Below are positions 36,505 to 45,569 of a stretch of 64,000 nucleotides of DNA, piece after piece (within the stretch, counting starts at the first letter, position 1; each line of letters opens with the position of its first letter). The notes beneath the pieces are model-generated. The model was not told where the DNA came from. It saw only the letters and a list, made by a program, of their open reading frames with translations, and did no database searches. The stretch is from Anaeromicrobium sediminis. Its GTDB lineage: Bacteria > Bacillota > Clostridia > Peptostreptococcales > Thermotaleaceae. Both the position numbers and the translations under genes were made by a program. The DNA is taken from NCBI RefSeq assembly GCF_002270055.1, contig NZ_NIBG01000010.1, forward strand, positions 30,989-94,988, read 5' to 3'.

Positions 36505-37572
36505 ATGTTCCCTTATTTAAATATTGATGTGGAGAAATCTATTGATGAATTTATTGAGACAAATAAAAAACTATCAAATGGTGTAAAATACATGATGGAT
36601 ATAAAGGATCTAGAATCTGATTCTACACCTAAGGATATATCCTATACAGAAGATAAGATGAAATTATATCATTATAAATCCCAGTGTGAAAAAGTTAGTA
36701 AAACACCTACATTAATAGTTTACGCTTTAGTAAATCGCCAATACATGATGGATATTCAACCTGATAGAAGTGTTATTAAAAAGCTTCTAGAAAGTGGATT
36801 AGATATATATATTATAGATTGGGGATATCCAAAGCAAGAAGATATGTATCTTACTATGGACGATTATATTAATGGATATATTAATAACGCAGTAGATCAT
36901 ATATTAAAAACTAATAATGTGGATAAGGTAAATCTTATGGGTATTTGTCAGGGAGGTACTTTCTCTAGTATTTATTCTTCCCTATATCCAGAAAAGGTTA
37001 AAAATCTAGTTACTATGGTAACTCCTATCGATTTTGGTGTGGATGAAGGACTACTTTTCAAGTGGGGAAAACACTTAAATATAGATAATATGGTAGATGC
37101 CTATGGAGTATTACCTGGTGACCTGATGAATAGTGGATATTTAATGTTAAAGCCTTTCCAATTGATGCTAGATAAATATGTAAATCTTGTAGATAATATT
37201 CATAAACCTGATATTATGACCAACTTCATCAGAATGGAAAAATGGATATTTGATAGTCCTGGCCAAGTTGGTGAAACCTTAAGACAATTCGTTAATGATC
37301 TTTATAAAGGTAATAAATTGGTAAAGGGTGAACTAAAACTTGGAGATAAAGAAGTTAATCTTAAAAATATCACCATGCCTCTTTTAAATATTTACGCTGA
37401 ATATGATCATTTGGTTCCACCTAGTTCTAGTGCAGCATTAAATGATTTAGTTTCTAGTACAGATAAAGAACTTGCTTCTTTCTCTGTAGGACATATAGGT
37501 ATGTACGTTAGTTCTAAATCTCAAAAGGAAATTGCTCCTAAATTAGCTAATTGGTTGTTAGAAAGAGACTAA
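36505..37572 (+). CDS. phaC: Class III PHA synthase catalytic subunit PhaC
   Basis: Polymerises (R)-3-hydroxyacyl-CoA into polyhydroxyalkanoate granules. The 355-residue product has the length of class III enzymes. The alpha/beta-hydrolase nucleophile motif is GICQGG with catalytic Cys at about residue 148. The conserved segment IYIIDWGYP is present, the Asp lies in YAEYDHLVPP near 302 and the His in VGHIGMYV near 332. ATG 36505 follows GGAGG. It is the last gene of the operon, which ends at a bidirectional hairpin. I see no ketothiolase or acetoacetyl-CoA reductase here, so monomers probably come from beta-oxidation via PhaJ or from genes elsewhere. Confidence 0.94.
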   Translation: MFPYLNIDVEKSIDEFIETNKKLSNGVKYMMDIKDLESDSTPKDISYTEDKMKLYHYKSQCEKVSKTPTLIVYALVNRQYMMDIQPDRSVIKKLLESGLDIYIIDWGYPKQEDMYLTMDDYINGYINNAVDHILKTNNVDKVNLMGICQGGTFSSIYSSLYPEKVKNLVTMVTPIDFGVDEGLLFKWGKHLNIDNMVDAYGVLPGDLMNSGYLMLKPFQLMLDKYVNLVDNIHKPDIMTNFIRMEKWIFDSPGQVGETLRQFVNDLYKGNKLVKGELKLGDKEVNLKNITMPLLNIYAEYDHLVPPSSSAALNDLVSSTDKELASFSVGHIGMYVSSKSQKEIAPKLANWLLERD

Positions 37573-37576
37573 GTAA

Positions 37577-37604
37577 AAGGGCTATGAAAATTCATAGCCC
37601 TTTT
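37577..37604. terminator. Bidirectional terminator between phaC and the ATPase gene
   Basis: AAGGGCTATGAA / TTCATAGCCCTT stem. The right arm contains the last codons and stop of the leftward ATPase gene. Confidence 0.8.
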
Positions 37605-38659
37605 AATTCATTTACTATATCTTCTCTTAAATTAGCTAGCTTGTCAAAATCCATACTTTCCACATAAAACTTTTCTAAGCTCTTATGTAGCCTTTTAGCA
37701 GCCTTAAGTTCTTCTATACCAACTTCAATTAAGTCCTTTACATAGGATCTGTCTTCTTTTAATTGATTTTTATGTCTTTTTAATATATCTTTATCTAAAA
37801 ATTTATCTAAATTTATAGTCTCATGATTTTCCTTTTGAAATTTATGGCTAATGGTAAAAGCCATATTCATATTTTCTATTATTATAGTTTGTACTAGATT
37901 TGGATTTAATGGATTATGATAAAATACTACTCCATATCCCTTTCTTTTAGCAACTCTCCCTATTTCCTTCATATAATTACTAGAAGCCTCTGATAAATGA
38001 CTTTTAATATATGTTACCCTTGTACCTTTTAGGAGATTATCATAAAAATCTACTATTCCTTCTGATGACAAAGCACTGCCAAAATAGTGTTTTTCTTCTC
38101 CCTTCTCATCTAGATTAGAGGTCATGATTTCTTCAATTTTATCATCTAAATTCTTATAAAAATCCTTGTGCTTAAAATATCTCTTTAAAATCTCTTCACT
38201 GGAAAGACTTATTGTTTTAGCTCCATTAAAGTACTTGTATGCCCTTTTAATTGAGGATGATATTTCATTTTTAGTACTGATAATTTCATTTTGTGATCTT
38301 TGAATTTCATCTTCACTCCAAAATTCACCAAAATTTAATATTCGCCCCACTATGCCAGGATACATGGGTTCTACTGCATGTACTCCTGTTCCATCTAAAA
38401 ACACGATTTTTAATTTTGGGATTACTAGTCCATCTAGGGAGTCTTTGTCAAAAGAACAGTGGTGATATTCCACATCATATTCCATATCTATCATAGCCTG
38501 TCCAATTTTTTTCATAAAGGATGATTTACCAGTTCCTGGCCCACCCTTTATTATATACACTCTTTTAGGATCTTTACCTATCATATAATCAAAATATGAG
38601 TAAAATCCGTCACCTGAATTAGCAGCTGGAAATATATGCTTAATTTTTACTTCTTTCAT
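37592..38659 (-). CDS. P-loop ATPase of unknown function (PRK06851-like), intact paralogue of the split gene
   Basis: 355 residues. The N-terminal half has a Walker A motif KGGPGTGKSSFM near residues 38-49 and the segment SLDGLVIPKLKIVFLDGTG. The C-terminal half repeats the same layout but with the P-loop lost (VTYIKSHLSEASSNYMKEIG), so the protein looks like an internal duplication with one active and one degenerate NTPase site. It closely matches both pieces of the split gene at 33717 and 49271. The family is common in spore-forming Firmicutes, but I know of no assigned role. It lies just downstream of the serine recombinase, within the putative element. Confidence 0.82.
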   Translation of the reverse strand: MKEVKIKHIFPAANSGDGFYSYFDYMIGKDPKRVYIIKGGPGTGKSSFMKKIGQAMIDMEYDVEYHHCSFDKDSLDGLVIPKLKIVFLDGTGVHAVEPMYPGIVGRILNFGEFWSEDEIQRSQNEIISTKNEISSSIKRAYKYFNGAKTISLSSEEILKRYFKHKDFYKNLDDKIEEIMTSNLDEKGEEKHYFGSALSSEGIVDFYDNLLKGTRVTYIKSHLSEASSNYMKEIGRVAKRKGYGVVFYHNPLNPNLVQTIIIENMNMAFTISHKFQKENHETINLDKFLDKDILKRHKNQLKEDRSYVKDLIEVGIEELKAAKRLHKSLEKFYVESMDFDKLANLREDIVNELKGL

Positions 38660-38733
38660 ATTCTAGTTCTCCTTTTTAATCATCTCCTTTTATTTTTTAC
38701 AAAATTTCCTTTATATATTAGGCTTTTCATTAA

Positions 38734-40248
38734 TTATTCTATAAAGTTCCATTTAATTTCTATTACCTGTTTTTTATTTGTTTTATCTACTTTATATATT
38801 TTTATAAAATCTATCAATTCATTAATAATAAAATGATTTAACTTTTTAATTTCTTCATTAAAAGTTCCATTATGATTTTCTTTTACATCTTTAATTTCTT
38901 TAATCTTATATTCAATATTTTCCACATGGTTTAATAACTTATTCCTATCATCCATAATCACTTCTTTTATGATACTGAATTCTCTTTCATCTATTCTCTC
39001 CTCTATTTTATCTATATAGAGTTTTTTCAAATTCATTTTAGTTTTATTTAATTCAACCATAATATTTTTATATTTTTTTTCTAATATTTTCAACTCTAAT
39101 TCTTTTTTTTCATTGTTATTGCAAATAAAAAAAAGTCTATCCCTATCTACTTTCCTTAAATGAAAGTTTATTCTATCTAGTATTATTTTTTTTAACTTAT
39201 CAACTCTTATACTAGTACTTTTCTTTTCATTTAAGCATCTTAAGTATTCTTTTTCACCAACTTTAACATAAGTTAGTTTCCCACCACATTCACCACATAT
39301 TACTTTTGAAAAAAACATATGGCTTTTACCCGTCTTAGTTATCCTACTTTTTTCATCTAATTTTTTTTGTACAAATTGAAAATGATTTTTGTCTACAATA
39401 GGTTCATGTACATTTTTTACTACTACCCAGTTTTCTCTTGGTATATTAATGACTTTACTATCCTTATAATTAATTTTCTTCCGTTTCCCCTGTACCATAT
39501 TTCCTATATATACTTGGTTTCTCAAAATTCTCTTTACAGTAGTCTTATTCCACTTACTAACTTTTGAAGGATTCCTATAGTTGTATCCACATTTTATTTT
39601 GTACCTACTAGGGCTTAGTATATTTTTTTCATTTAATATTTTTGCAATTTTATTTGTACTATTACCTTCCATATATAATGTAAATATATTTTTAACGGTC
39701 TGTGCTGCCTCCTCATCAATTATCAACTTATTTTTGTCCTTCATGTCCTTTTTATATCCAAAGGGCGCAAATGCCCCTATAAACTTCCCATCCCTTTGTT
39801 TTACATGAAGGGTTGCTTTAATAGCTTCACTAATATCTTCTGAATACCATTCGTTCATTAAACTATTTATTTGCCTTGTTTTCTTATTTTTTTTATCCCT
39901 TGTATCCACATTATCAGTCACACTTACAAATCTTATATTCCACTGTATGAACTTGTTATGAAGATATTTTTCTATAGTCTCTATATTTCTAGAAAATCTT
40001 GATTGATGTTTGCAAAGGATTATATTAAAATTTCCTCTCTTTCCATCTTCAATCATTCTAATAAAATTAGGCCTATGATCATTAAGGCCTGAATAGTCAT
40101 CATCTATGTAAATTTTATATATTGACCAATTTTTATCTGTAGCATATTGAATTAATAGTTTTTTCTGATTCTCTATACTTTCACTAAATAGGCCAAATTT
40201 ATGATTATCTTCATCACTTAATCTACAATATATGGCAACCCTATCCAT
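38734..40248 (-). CDS. Large serine recombinase (SpoIVCA-like resolvase/integrase)
   Basis: Site-specific recombinase, 504 residues. The catalytic N-terminal domain begins VAIYCRLSDED with the nucleophile at Ser11 and contains the active-site arginines in LCKHQSRFSRN. A recombinase domain follows (about 155-290, FGYKKDMKDKNKLIIDEEAA), then a zinc ribbon (CGECGGKL ... YLRC) near 325, then a coiled-coil region with many Lys and Glu. This is the layout of phage and skin-element integrases. ATG 40248 lies four bases after a 38-codon ORF. It is the natural candidate for inserting and excising the surrounding element, but its own att sites are not proven. Confidence 0.93.
   Translation of the reverse strand: MDRVAIYCRLSDEDNHKFGLFSESIENQKKLLIQYATDKNWSIYKIYIDDDYSGLNDHRPNFIRMIEDGKRGNFNIILCKHQSRFSRNIETIEKYLHNKFIQWNIRFVSVTDNVDTRDKKNKKTRQINSLMNEWYSEDISEAIKATLHVKQRDGKFIGAFAPFGYKKDMKDKNKLIIDEEAAQTVKNIFTLYMEGNSTNKIAKILNEKNILSPSRYKIKCGYNYRNPSKVSKWNKTTVKRILRNQVYIGNMVQGKRKKINYKDSKVINIPRENWVVVKNVHEPIVDKNHFQFVQKKLDEKSRITKTGKSHMFFSKVICGECGGKLTYVKVGEKEYLRCLNEKKSTSIRVDKLKKIILDRINFHLRKVDRDRLFFICNNNEKKELELKILEKKYKNIMVELNKTKMNLKKLYIDKIEERIDEREFSIIKEVIMDDRNKLLNHVENIEYKIKEIKDVKENHNGTFNEEIKKLNHFIINELIDFIKIYKVDKTNKKQVIEIKWNFIE
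38743..38785. repeat. Direct repeat, copy 1 (recombinase 3' end)
   Basis: About 41 bp containing AAGTTCCATTTAAT and TTTTTTATTT, repeated with about five mismatches at 42419-42460 in the same orientation. It codes for the last residues of the recombinase (VIEIKWNFIE). Confidence 0.65.
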
Positions 40249-40252
40249 AAAA

Positions 40253-40369
40253 TCACTCTGACTCTCCCATCTTTTCTCTCTCTATCCTTTCTAAAATTAC
40301 TGCAAAGACTTCTTCCTTAATTCTTTCTTCACCATATTTATCCACTACTATATATTTTATATCTTTCAT
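40253..40369 (-). CDS. Small ORF upstream of and coupled to the serine recombinase
   Basis: 38 codons, beginning MKDIKYIVVDKYGEER and ending EREKMGESE. ATG 40369 has a good AGGGGGA site seven bases upstream, and the stop is four bases before the recombinase start, whose ribosome binding site lies within this ORF. The product is charged and helical. Small ORFs in this position are common in front of large serine recombinases in Firmicutes; the role is unknown, and translational coupling or a directionality factor are possibilities (inference). Confidence 0.6.
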   Translation of the reverse strand: MKDIKYIVVDKYGEERIKEEVFAVILERIEREKMGESE

Positions 40370-40493
40370 ATAATCCCCCTCATAAATTATATGAAAGATA
40401 CATTTTGTCCTAGAAGAAATGAAAACATAAAAAAGTTACCTGAAAATAGATGATTTCCATGTTGTTAACAAAATATATAAATTTATAACTATA

Positions 40494-40660
40494 AAAAAGT
40501 CATGCGACCTATGATTCGTTATGGAACCCTATGTTTCCCTTCGACGATTGGTATCGCAATCTGAACACCCTCCTTTAAAGAGGCAGGGGATGTTCCCCTA
40601 CAACCCCTTCTTTTTTTACTTATCCACAGTTTTTAAAATTTATAATTTCCTAGTAAGTAA
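40494..40660. repeat. Dispersed structured repeat, family 1, copy 2
   Basis: The reverse complement of the repeat at 5560-5716, about 75-80% alike by eye across about 150 bp. The GATTAC/GTAATC stem of copy 1 is GATTG/CAATC here, a compensatory change. This copy occupies most of the 350-bp gap between the recombinase operon and the chemoreceptor gene; the rest of that gap shows nothing I recognise. Confidence 0.75.
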
Positions 40661-40720
40661 AAAAATGGCTAAGTTCATAGAACCTAGCCATCTTAAATAT
40701 AATTCTTTCCAGTAAAATTA

Positions 40721-42094
40721 TTAAATTTTAAATTCCTCTAAAAGGTTTTCCAATTCATGTGCCAATTGTGATAACTCTCCACTAGAGATTGCCATTCCTT
40801 GTACAGATGTACTTTGCTCTTCTATAGATGCAGATGCTTCCTGTGTTGAAGCAGCATTTTCTTCAGCTATGATAACTAAGTTATCCATTATAGTTAAAAT
40901 TGTATTTTTCCCGCCTTCTAAGGTCTGTCCGGAATCATTTAATCCCTGAATTGCTCCTTTAGATGTTTCTACACCAGATGTTATTTTATCATATCTTTCT
41001 TCTATATTTTTCACACTTTCAGATTGCTTTTTAACTATTTCATTTACAACCTCAACTGATTCAGAAACAATCTCAAAATTAATCATAAGCTCCTTTATTA
41101 CATTATCTATTTCTTTAGTAGAACTTGTAGACTGTTCTGCTAATTTTCTAATTTCTTCAGCCACTACAGCAAATCCCCTACCATGTTCTCCTGCACGAGC
41201 CGCTTCTATAGCTGCATTTAATGCTAATAAATTAGTTTGTTCTGCTATTTGAGCAATAACGGCACTAGCTGCCCCTATTTTCGTGGAGCTCTTATTAGTT
41301 TCTATACTAGCTTTATGTATATCATGTGCTGCTTCCCTTGTGGCTTTAGTTTTTTGAACTAAATCATTTAATGCTTCTAATCCTTCTTCTACATTTTTAT
41401 CTATCTGGTTAGAACTCCTATTTAATTCATCTAAATAACTTTGATTCATACTTACAATATTTCCTAAGATAGATGCATTTTCTGTACCCATTTGAGTATC
41501 TTCCGCCTGACTATTTGCATTAGATGCAATACCTTCTATAGTTTTAGCAATTTCTTCTGTCATAGATGAAGTTTCCTGTGATGAGTTTGATAGTTCTTTA
41601 GATGATTGGATCACTTTAGAAGAACTTTGTTCTATTTCTTTTAAAATTGTTCTTAGGTTATCTGTTATAGATTGAACTGCCCGTCCTATTTCACCAATCT
41701 CATCTTTCCTATTAGTTAATTTTATATGTACATTTTCTCTGATATCTAAATTAGCAACTCTATTTGCCGCTTTAGATACTTGTATCATAGGTGATTGTAT
41801 ATGCTTTGCCATTAAAAATGTTATCATAAGGCCAAATATTAATGATGAAGGTATAATTATAACCATCCTCTTCTCTATCTTCTTTAATAGTAAGAGGCCT
41901 TCTGACTCCTCTACTATATCAGAATCCCCATTTTTATCTATATCCTCATGGACTACTTCATTTAGTTTATTTTCATTTATTACGTCCTTTTTAATGGTAT
42001 AGTAAAAAAATCCAGATATTAATATTATTGGTATTAGTCCTGTGACTATAAACAATGTTATTAACTTATATTTCATTTTAAAATTTTGCACCAT
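40721..42094 (-). CDS. Methyl-accepting chemotaxis protein with minimal sensor domain
   Basis: Membrane chemoreceptor, 457 residues from ATG 42094 (behind AAGGAGTGAT). Two membrane helices ([20 protein letters not shown] and [20 protein letters not shown]) enclose only about 45 residues, far shorter than a Cache or four-helix sensor, so it probably senses through the membrane or a partner. A HAMP domain follows, then the signalling domain with the conserved hairpin tip [20 protein letters not shown]. No receptor-tethering pentapeptide is visible. The promoter overlaps a perfect Fur box, so expression is probably iron-regulated. Confidence 0.92.
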   Translation of the reverse strand: MVQNFKMKYKLITLFIVTGLIPIILISGFFYYTIKKDVINENKLNEVVHEDIDKNGDSDIVEESEGLLLLKKIEKRMVIIIPSSLIFGLMITFLMAKHIQSPMIQVSKAANRVANLDIRENVHIKLTNRKDEIGEIGRAVQSITDNLRTILKEIEQSSSKVIQSSKELSNSSQETSSMTEEIAKTIEGIASNANSQAEDTQMGTENASILGNIVSMNQSYLDELNRSSNQIDKNVEEGLEALNDLVQKTKATREAAHDIHKASIETNKSSTKIGAASAVIAQIAEQTNLLALNAAIEAARAGEHGRGFAVVAEEIRKLAEQSTSSTKEIDNVIKELMINFEIVSESVEVVNEIVKKQSESVKNIEERYDKITSGVETSKGAIQGLNDSGQTLEGGKNTILTIMDNLVIIAEENAASTQEASASIEEQSTSVQGMAISSGELSQLAHELENLLEEFKI

Positions 42095-42247
42095 ATCACT
42101 CCTTAAATTTAAATACATAATGCATAAATAATGAGGATTTTCAAATTCCCCTTATTCTTTTCCTCTTAGCTGACTAATCTACAGTATTTTTTAAGATAAA
42201 ATTTCCGGCAATTGTAATTAGAAGATATACATACGCCATTGCCATGT

Positions 42248-42262
42248 TGATAATGATTATCA
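42248..42262 (-). promoter_or_regulatory. Fur box upstream of the chemoreceptor gene
   Basis: TGATAATGATTATCA, a perfect 7-1-7 inverted repeat matching the Fur consensus, 13 bases downstream of the -10. Confidence 0.85.
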
Positions 42263-42274
42263 TTTCCGCATTTT

Positions 42275-42303
42275 ATTATATACCTATACTTTTATTTTGT
42301 AAA
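42275..42303 (-). promoter_or_regulatory. Promoter of the chemoreceptor gene
   Basis: On the minus strand: TTTACA at 42298-42303, a 17-bp spacer, TATAAT at 42275-42280. Confidence 0.75.
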
Positions 42304-42418
42304 TATCAAATTGTAATTTATTTCTATTTTTTGTAATCTTTATTAAAATTATAGATTAAATAATCATAAATTTACTACCCCACACTTATATAAATGTATA
42401 CTTATTAGTTATTTTTTT

Positions 42419-42460
42419 AAGTTCCATTTAATCTCTATTTCCTATTTTTTATTTATTCTA
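42419..42460 (-). pseudogene. Remnant of a serine recombinase 3' end (direct repeat, copy 2)
   Basis: About 42 bp matching the last codons of the recombinase at 38734 with about five mismatches. Translated it gives NKK-stop-EIEIKWNL, so it is degenerate. No further recombinase homology is visible on either side. It lies in the 430-bp gap 42095-42522, which also holds the chemoreceptor promoter and Fur box. Confidence 0.6.
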
Positions 42461-42474
42461 TGGAAAAAGAAATA

Positions 42475-42506
42475 AAAACTGCTTCCTTTACATTAGAAGC
42501 AGTTTT
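42475..42506 (-). terminator. Alkyl sulfatase terminator
   Basis: AAAACTGCTTC / GAAGCAGTTTT stem, followed by T-rich sequence on the minus strand. Confidence 0.8.
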
Positions 42507-42522
42507 ATAGTTTTAAATAAAT

Positions 42523-44448
42523 TTATTTTTCTATTGGTGTCATTATATTGAAGTCTGGATCAATTTTATCTTGTACCCATAAGAATAGGAGCCACTTACA
42601 AATATCTCCCTTTACTATAATTGATGAACTATCTGGTTTGTTATTTGTTGTTGCTAGTTCATATAATGTGTCCTTTGACATTGTAACTGTTACATCAGCA
42701 TCCTGAGCAAGCTCATTACTTAAATATCTAAAAATTCCTCGTTTAACTTCAGTAGATGCCACTTCTTTTCTATCTGGAATTATGAAGTTTATTTTGTAAT
42801 CAAAGTCTCCAGCCTTTAATCCATCTATTCTAATAGACAGTAAATACAAAACGTTCTCAAGGGGTAATGCATTTAAAACATCATCTGTTATAAAAGTACC
42901 TGCCATTGGAATCTTGCCAAAACGTAGTTCCCAAGCTCCCATTAAATATTCATTTCTCCAAGGTCCTGATTCAGCTATATATCCAAGTTGCTCTAATGCA
43001 TCAGCACACAAAAGCTTTGCATCCCTATTATTAGGATTTGCATAAATAACTTGTTTTGTTACTTCTGCCACCCATTGATATTCTCCATCCTGGAATGATT
43101 TCTTTGCCTTTTCTATAACAGAATCTTCTCCTCCCATATATTCTACGTATTTTTTTGCTGAGTCCTCTGGAAAAAGTTTATTTAAATCTACTGGATTTCC
43201 ATTATACCAACCTATATACCTTTGGTAAATAGCCGTTACATTATGATTCACCGTTCCATAAAATGGACTATTGTACCATTCCTCACTTAAAGTCTTTGGA
43301 AATTTAACCATTCTTCCAACATCATCTATAGTATACCCTTGATTTATCAATCTTAAGGTTTGATCGTTCATGTATTGATATAAATCCCTTTGTTTTTCTA
43401 AATAGTCTATACAGTACTTATTCCCATGTCTAGGCCAGTTATGGACTTCAAATACGGATTCTAGACTACTTCCAAATAAATCTATTGCCTGTTGTATATA
43501 CTTAGCCCAGGCAACTGGATCCCTAACCTTTGCTCCCCTTAGTGTGTATATATTATGAAGGGTTGCAGTACAATTTTCTGCAATACATAGAGATTTTTTA
43601 CTTGGAATATATATATTCATTTCTGCTGGTGCTTCCGTATTTGGAGTTAATTGAAATTGCATAGTTACTCCATCAATTGTTTTCTCTACATATTCTTCAT
43701 TTCCCTTTAATGTTATCTCTTCAACGTTCTTTGTAAGGGTATATGTTCCTAAAGAGGCATATTTACCAATTCCACAATCGATTTGGCCTTTTTTGTCCCG
43801 TGGCAATATTTCACCATACATATATATGCCACGACGTGACATGGCAACTCCAGCATTAACATTTTCTTCTATTACTGCATCGGAAAATCCACTTGGTACA
43901 TATACTTTTATATCTTCTTTTGTGCAACTATCTAATACACCTAAGACTCCTCCGTAATGGTCCACATGGGAATGGGTAATTATTATGGCACTAATAGGTA
44001 TATCTCCAAAGTGTTTATTAACCAAACTTATAGCAGCTTCTGCCGTTTGCATTGAAGTTAAACATCCAATTACAATCCATCCTGTACTTCCCTTAACTAA
44101 ACTCATATTGGCAAGGTCAAAACCTCTAACCTGATATATACCATCTGTAACTTTAAATATTCCTGAATTTAAGTTTAACTTTCCCTGCTCCCAAAGCTTT
44201 GGATTAGCAGTATAAGGCATTTTATCCTTAAGTAAAAAAGCATACCTCTCTAAATCCCATACAGGTATCGGACTATCATCTCTTCGGATTACAGGTAACC
44301 CGGCATTAACAACTACATTTTCTTTTGCCAGCTCTTCCTCTATTTTTAATTTATCAAAATCTATATTCTTATATACCTCTTCATTTATTAACATGGTTTT
44401 GAGAGTAGCATCTTTTCTAGAAGGGTTAAGCTTTTTATTTTTATCCAT
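42523..44448 (-). CDS. Alkyl/aryl-sulfatase of the SdsA1/BDS1 metallo-beta-lactamase type
   Basis: Predicted to hydrolyse alkyl sulfate esters such as SDS, releasing sulfate. The 641-residue product has a metallo-beta-lactamase core with the zinc motif THSHVDHYGG, the second-site region AENCTATLHNIYTLRGA, a dimerisation part, and a C-terminal SCP2-like domain that binds the hydrophobic tail. Unlike Pseudomonas SdsA1 it has no signal peptide, so it is probably cytoplasmic. ATG 44448 follows GGAGG. It stands alone between the chemoreceptor and the pst cluster. Confidence 0.92.
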   Translation of the reverse strand: MDKNKKLNPSRKDATLKTMLINEEVYKNIDFDKLKIEEELAKENVVVNAGLPVIRRDDSPIPVWDLERYAFLLKDKMPYTANPKLWEQGKLNLNSGIFKVTDGIYQVRGFDLANMSLVKGSTGWIVIGCLTSMQTAEAAISLVNKHFGDIPISAIIITHSHVDHYGGVLGVLDSCTKEDIKVYVPSGFSDAVIEENVNAGVAMSRRGIYMYGEILPRDKKGQIDCGIGKYASLGTYTLTKNVEEITLKGNEEYVEKTIDGVTMQFQLTPNTEAPAEMNIYIPSKKSLCIAENCTATLHNIYTLRGAKVRDPVAWAKYIQQAIDLFGSSLESVFEVHNWPRHGNKYCIDYLEKQRDLYQYMNDQTLRLINQGYTIDDVGRMVKFPKTLSEEWYNSPFYGTVNHNVTAIYQRYIGWYNGNPVDLNKLFPEDSAKKYVEYMGGEDSVIEKAKKSFQDGEYQWVAEVTKQVIYANPNNRDAKLLCADALEQLGYIAESGPWRNEYLMGAWELRFGKIPMAGTFITDDVLNALPLENVLYLLSIRIDGLKAGDFDYKINFIIPDRKEVASTEVKRGIFRYLSNELAQDADVTVTMSKDTLYELATTNNKPDSSSIIVKGDICKWLLFLWVQDKIDPDFNIMTPIEK

Positions 44449-44559
44449 AATGTTACCTCCTTTATTCCATTACTTTAGTTTATGTCCATGTCCTAGTACA
44501 TGTTCCTACTTTTAAAATATATAAATATATCGCTTCTAATTTAAACATACATAGCCTAT

Positions 44560-44725
44560 TACCTATGAGGTGAAATAAATTGAAAATACTTGAGAGTGTG
44601 GAACATGACAACATACTATGATGCAAACAGCTGTGAATCTTCTACCCTAAATATAATCTACATAGTTTATAAAGTCATAGTGACTTCACTCGAAAGATTT
44701 TTTGATTTATTGAACTGAAATAGGT
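44560..44725. repeat. MITE-like element with terminal inverted repeats, copy A
   Basis: About 166 bp bounded by ACCTAT and ATAGGT, with an inner inverted repeat around GAAATAAATT and ATTTATTGAAC. A second copy in the same orientation starts at 63842. The interior is also partly self-complementary (GAACATGAC with GTCATAGTGACTTC). It has no ORF and lies in the 350-bp gap between the alkyl sulfatase and pstB. Confidence 0.8.
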
Positions 44726-44777
44726 CCACAAAAGTTAATTTTACACATAGCTTTTCTATATTTATCTAATAAAAAAA

Positions 44778-44824
44778 CTATGTTGCTGGAAGAATGATTT
44801 TAACCAAATCTTCCAGTAACATAG
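44778..44824 (-). terminator. Terminator overlapping the pstB 3' end
   Basis: CTATGTTGCTGGAAGA pairs with TCTTCCAGTAACATAG with one mismatch. The upstream arm lies within the last codons of pstB, and seven T follow on the minus strand. Confidence 0.75.
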
Positions 44825-45555
44825 TCCTTAGTTTTTTCATTTGTTGGATTATTAAATACCTCTTTTGTATCTCCGTATTCGATTAGTTCTCCCATTAAAA
44901 AGAATGCCGTATTGTCAGATATTCGTGTAGCTTGAGCCATGTTATGAGTAACTATTACTATGGTGTAGTTTTTTTTCAGCTCTTTAATAAGTTCTTCTAT
45001 CTTTAAAGTGGCAATAGGATCTAATGCAGATGTAGGTTCATCCATTAACAACACATCAGGTTCCACAGCTAGAGCTCTAGCTATACATATACGCTGTTGT
45101 TGTCCTCCTGATAGTCCTAATGCATTTTTATTTAATCTATCCTTTACTTCATCCCATATTGCTGCCCCTCTTAATGACTTTTCCACTATTTTATCTAATT
45201 CTTTTTTGTTTGTGATTCCATGTATTCTAGGTCCATATGCTATATTGTCATATATGCTCATTGGAAATAAATTGGATTTTTGAAATACCATTCCAACCCT
45301 TTTTCTCAGATCTGTAATGTCAATATCACTAGCATATATATTTTCTTTCTCTAATAAAATTTCTCCATCTATTTTCACATTATTAACTAGGTCATTCATT
45401 CTATTTAAAGTCTTTAAAAAAGTAGACTTTCCACAACCTGAAGGACCAATTAACGCAGTTACCTTATTTTCAGGTATTTCTATATTTATATCTTTTAATG
45501 CTTTAAAGCTACCATAATGTAAATTTAAATCTTTTATAGAAAATTTAGTATTCAT
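44800..45555 (-). CDS. pstB: Phosphate ABC transporter ATP-binding protein PstB
   Basis: ATPase of the high-affinity phosphate importer, 251 residues. Walker A is [11 protein letters not shown], the signature is [15 protein letters not shown] and Walker B is [13 protein letters not shown]; all are intact. ATG 45555 has GGGAGGG upstream. It follows pstA by 14 bases and is the last gene of the pstC-pstA-pstB unit. PhoU, often encoded next in this order, is not present here. Confidence 0.97.
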   Translation of the reverse strand: MNTKFSIKDLNLHYGSFKALKDINIEIPENKVTALIGPSGCGKSTFLKTLNRMNDLVNNVKIDGEILLEKENIYASDIDITDLRKRVGMVFQKSNLFPMSIYDNIAYGPRIHGITNKKELDKIVEKSLRGAAIWDEVKDRLNKNALGLSGGQQQRICIARALAVEPDVLLMDEPTSALDPIATLKIEELIKELKKNYTIVIVTHNMAQATRISDNTAFFLMGELIEYGDTKEVFNNPTNEKTKDYVTGRFG

Positions 45556-45569
45556 GAAAATCCCTCCCT

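Noticed and set aside
40620..40628. DnaA-box match TTATCCACA, possible origin signal
   Set aside because: A single 9-mer at the edge of repeat copy 2, not kept in copy 1, with no cluster of boxes and no dnaA or dnaN nearby.
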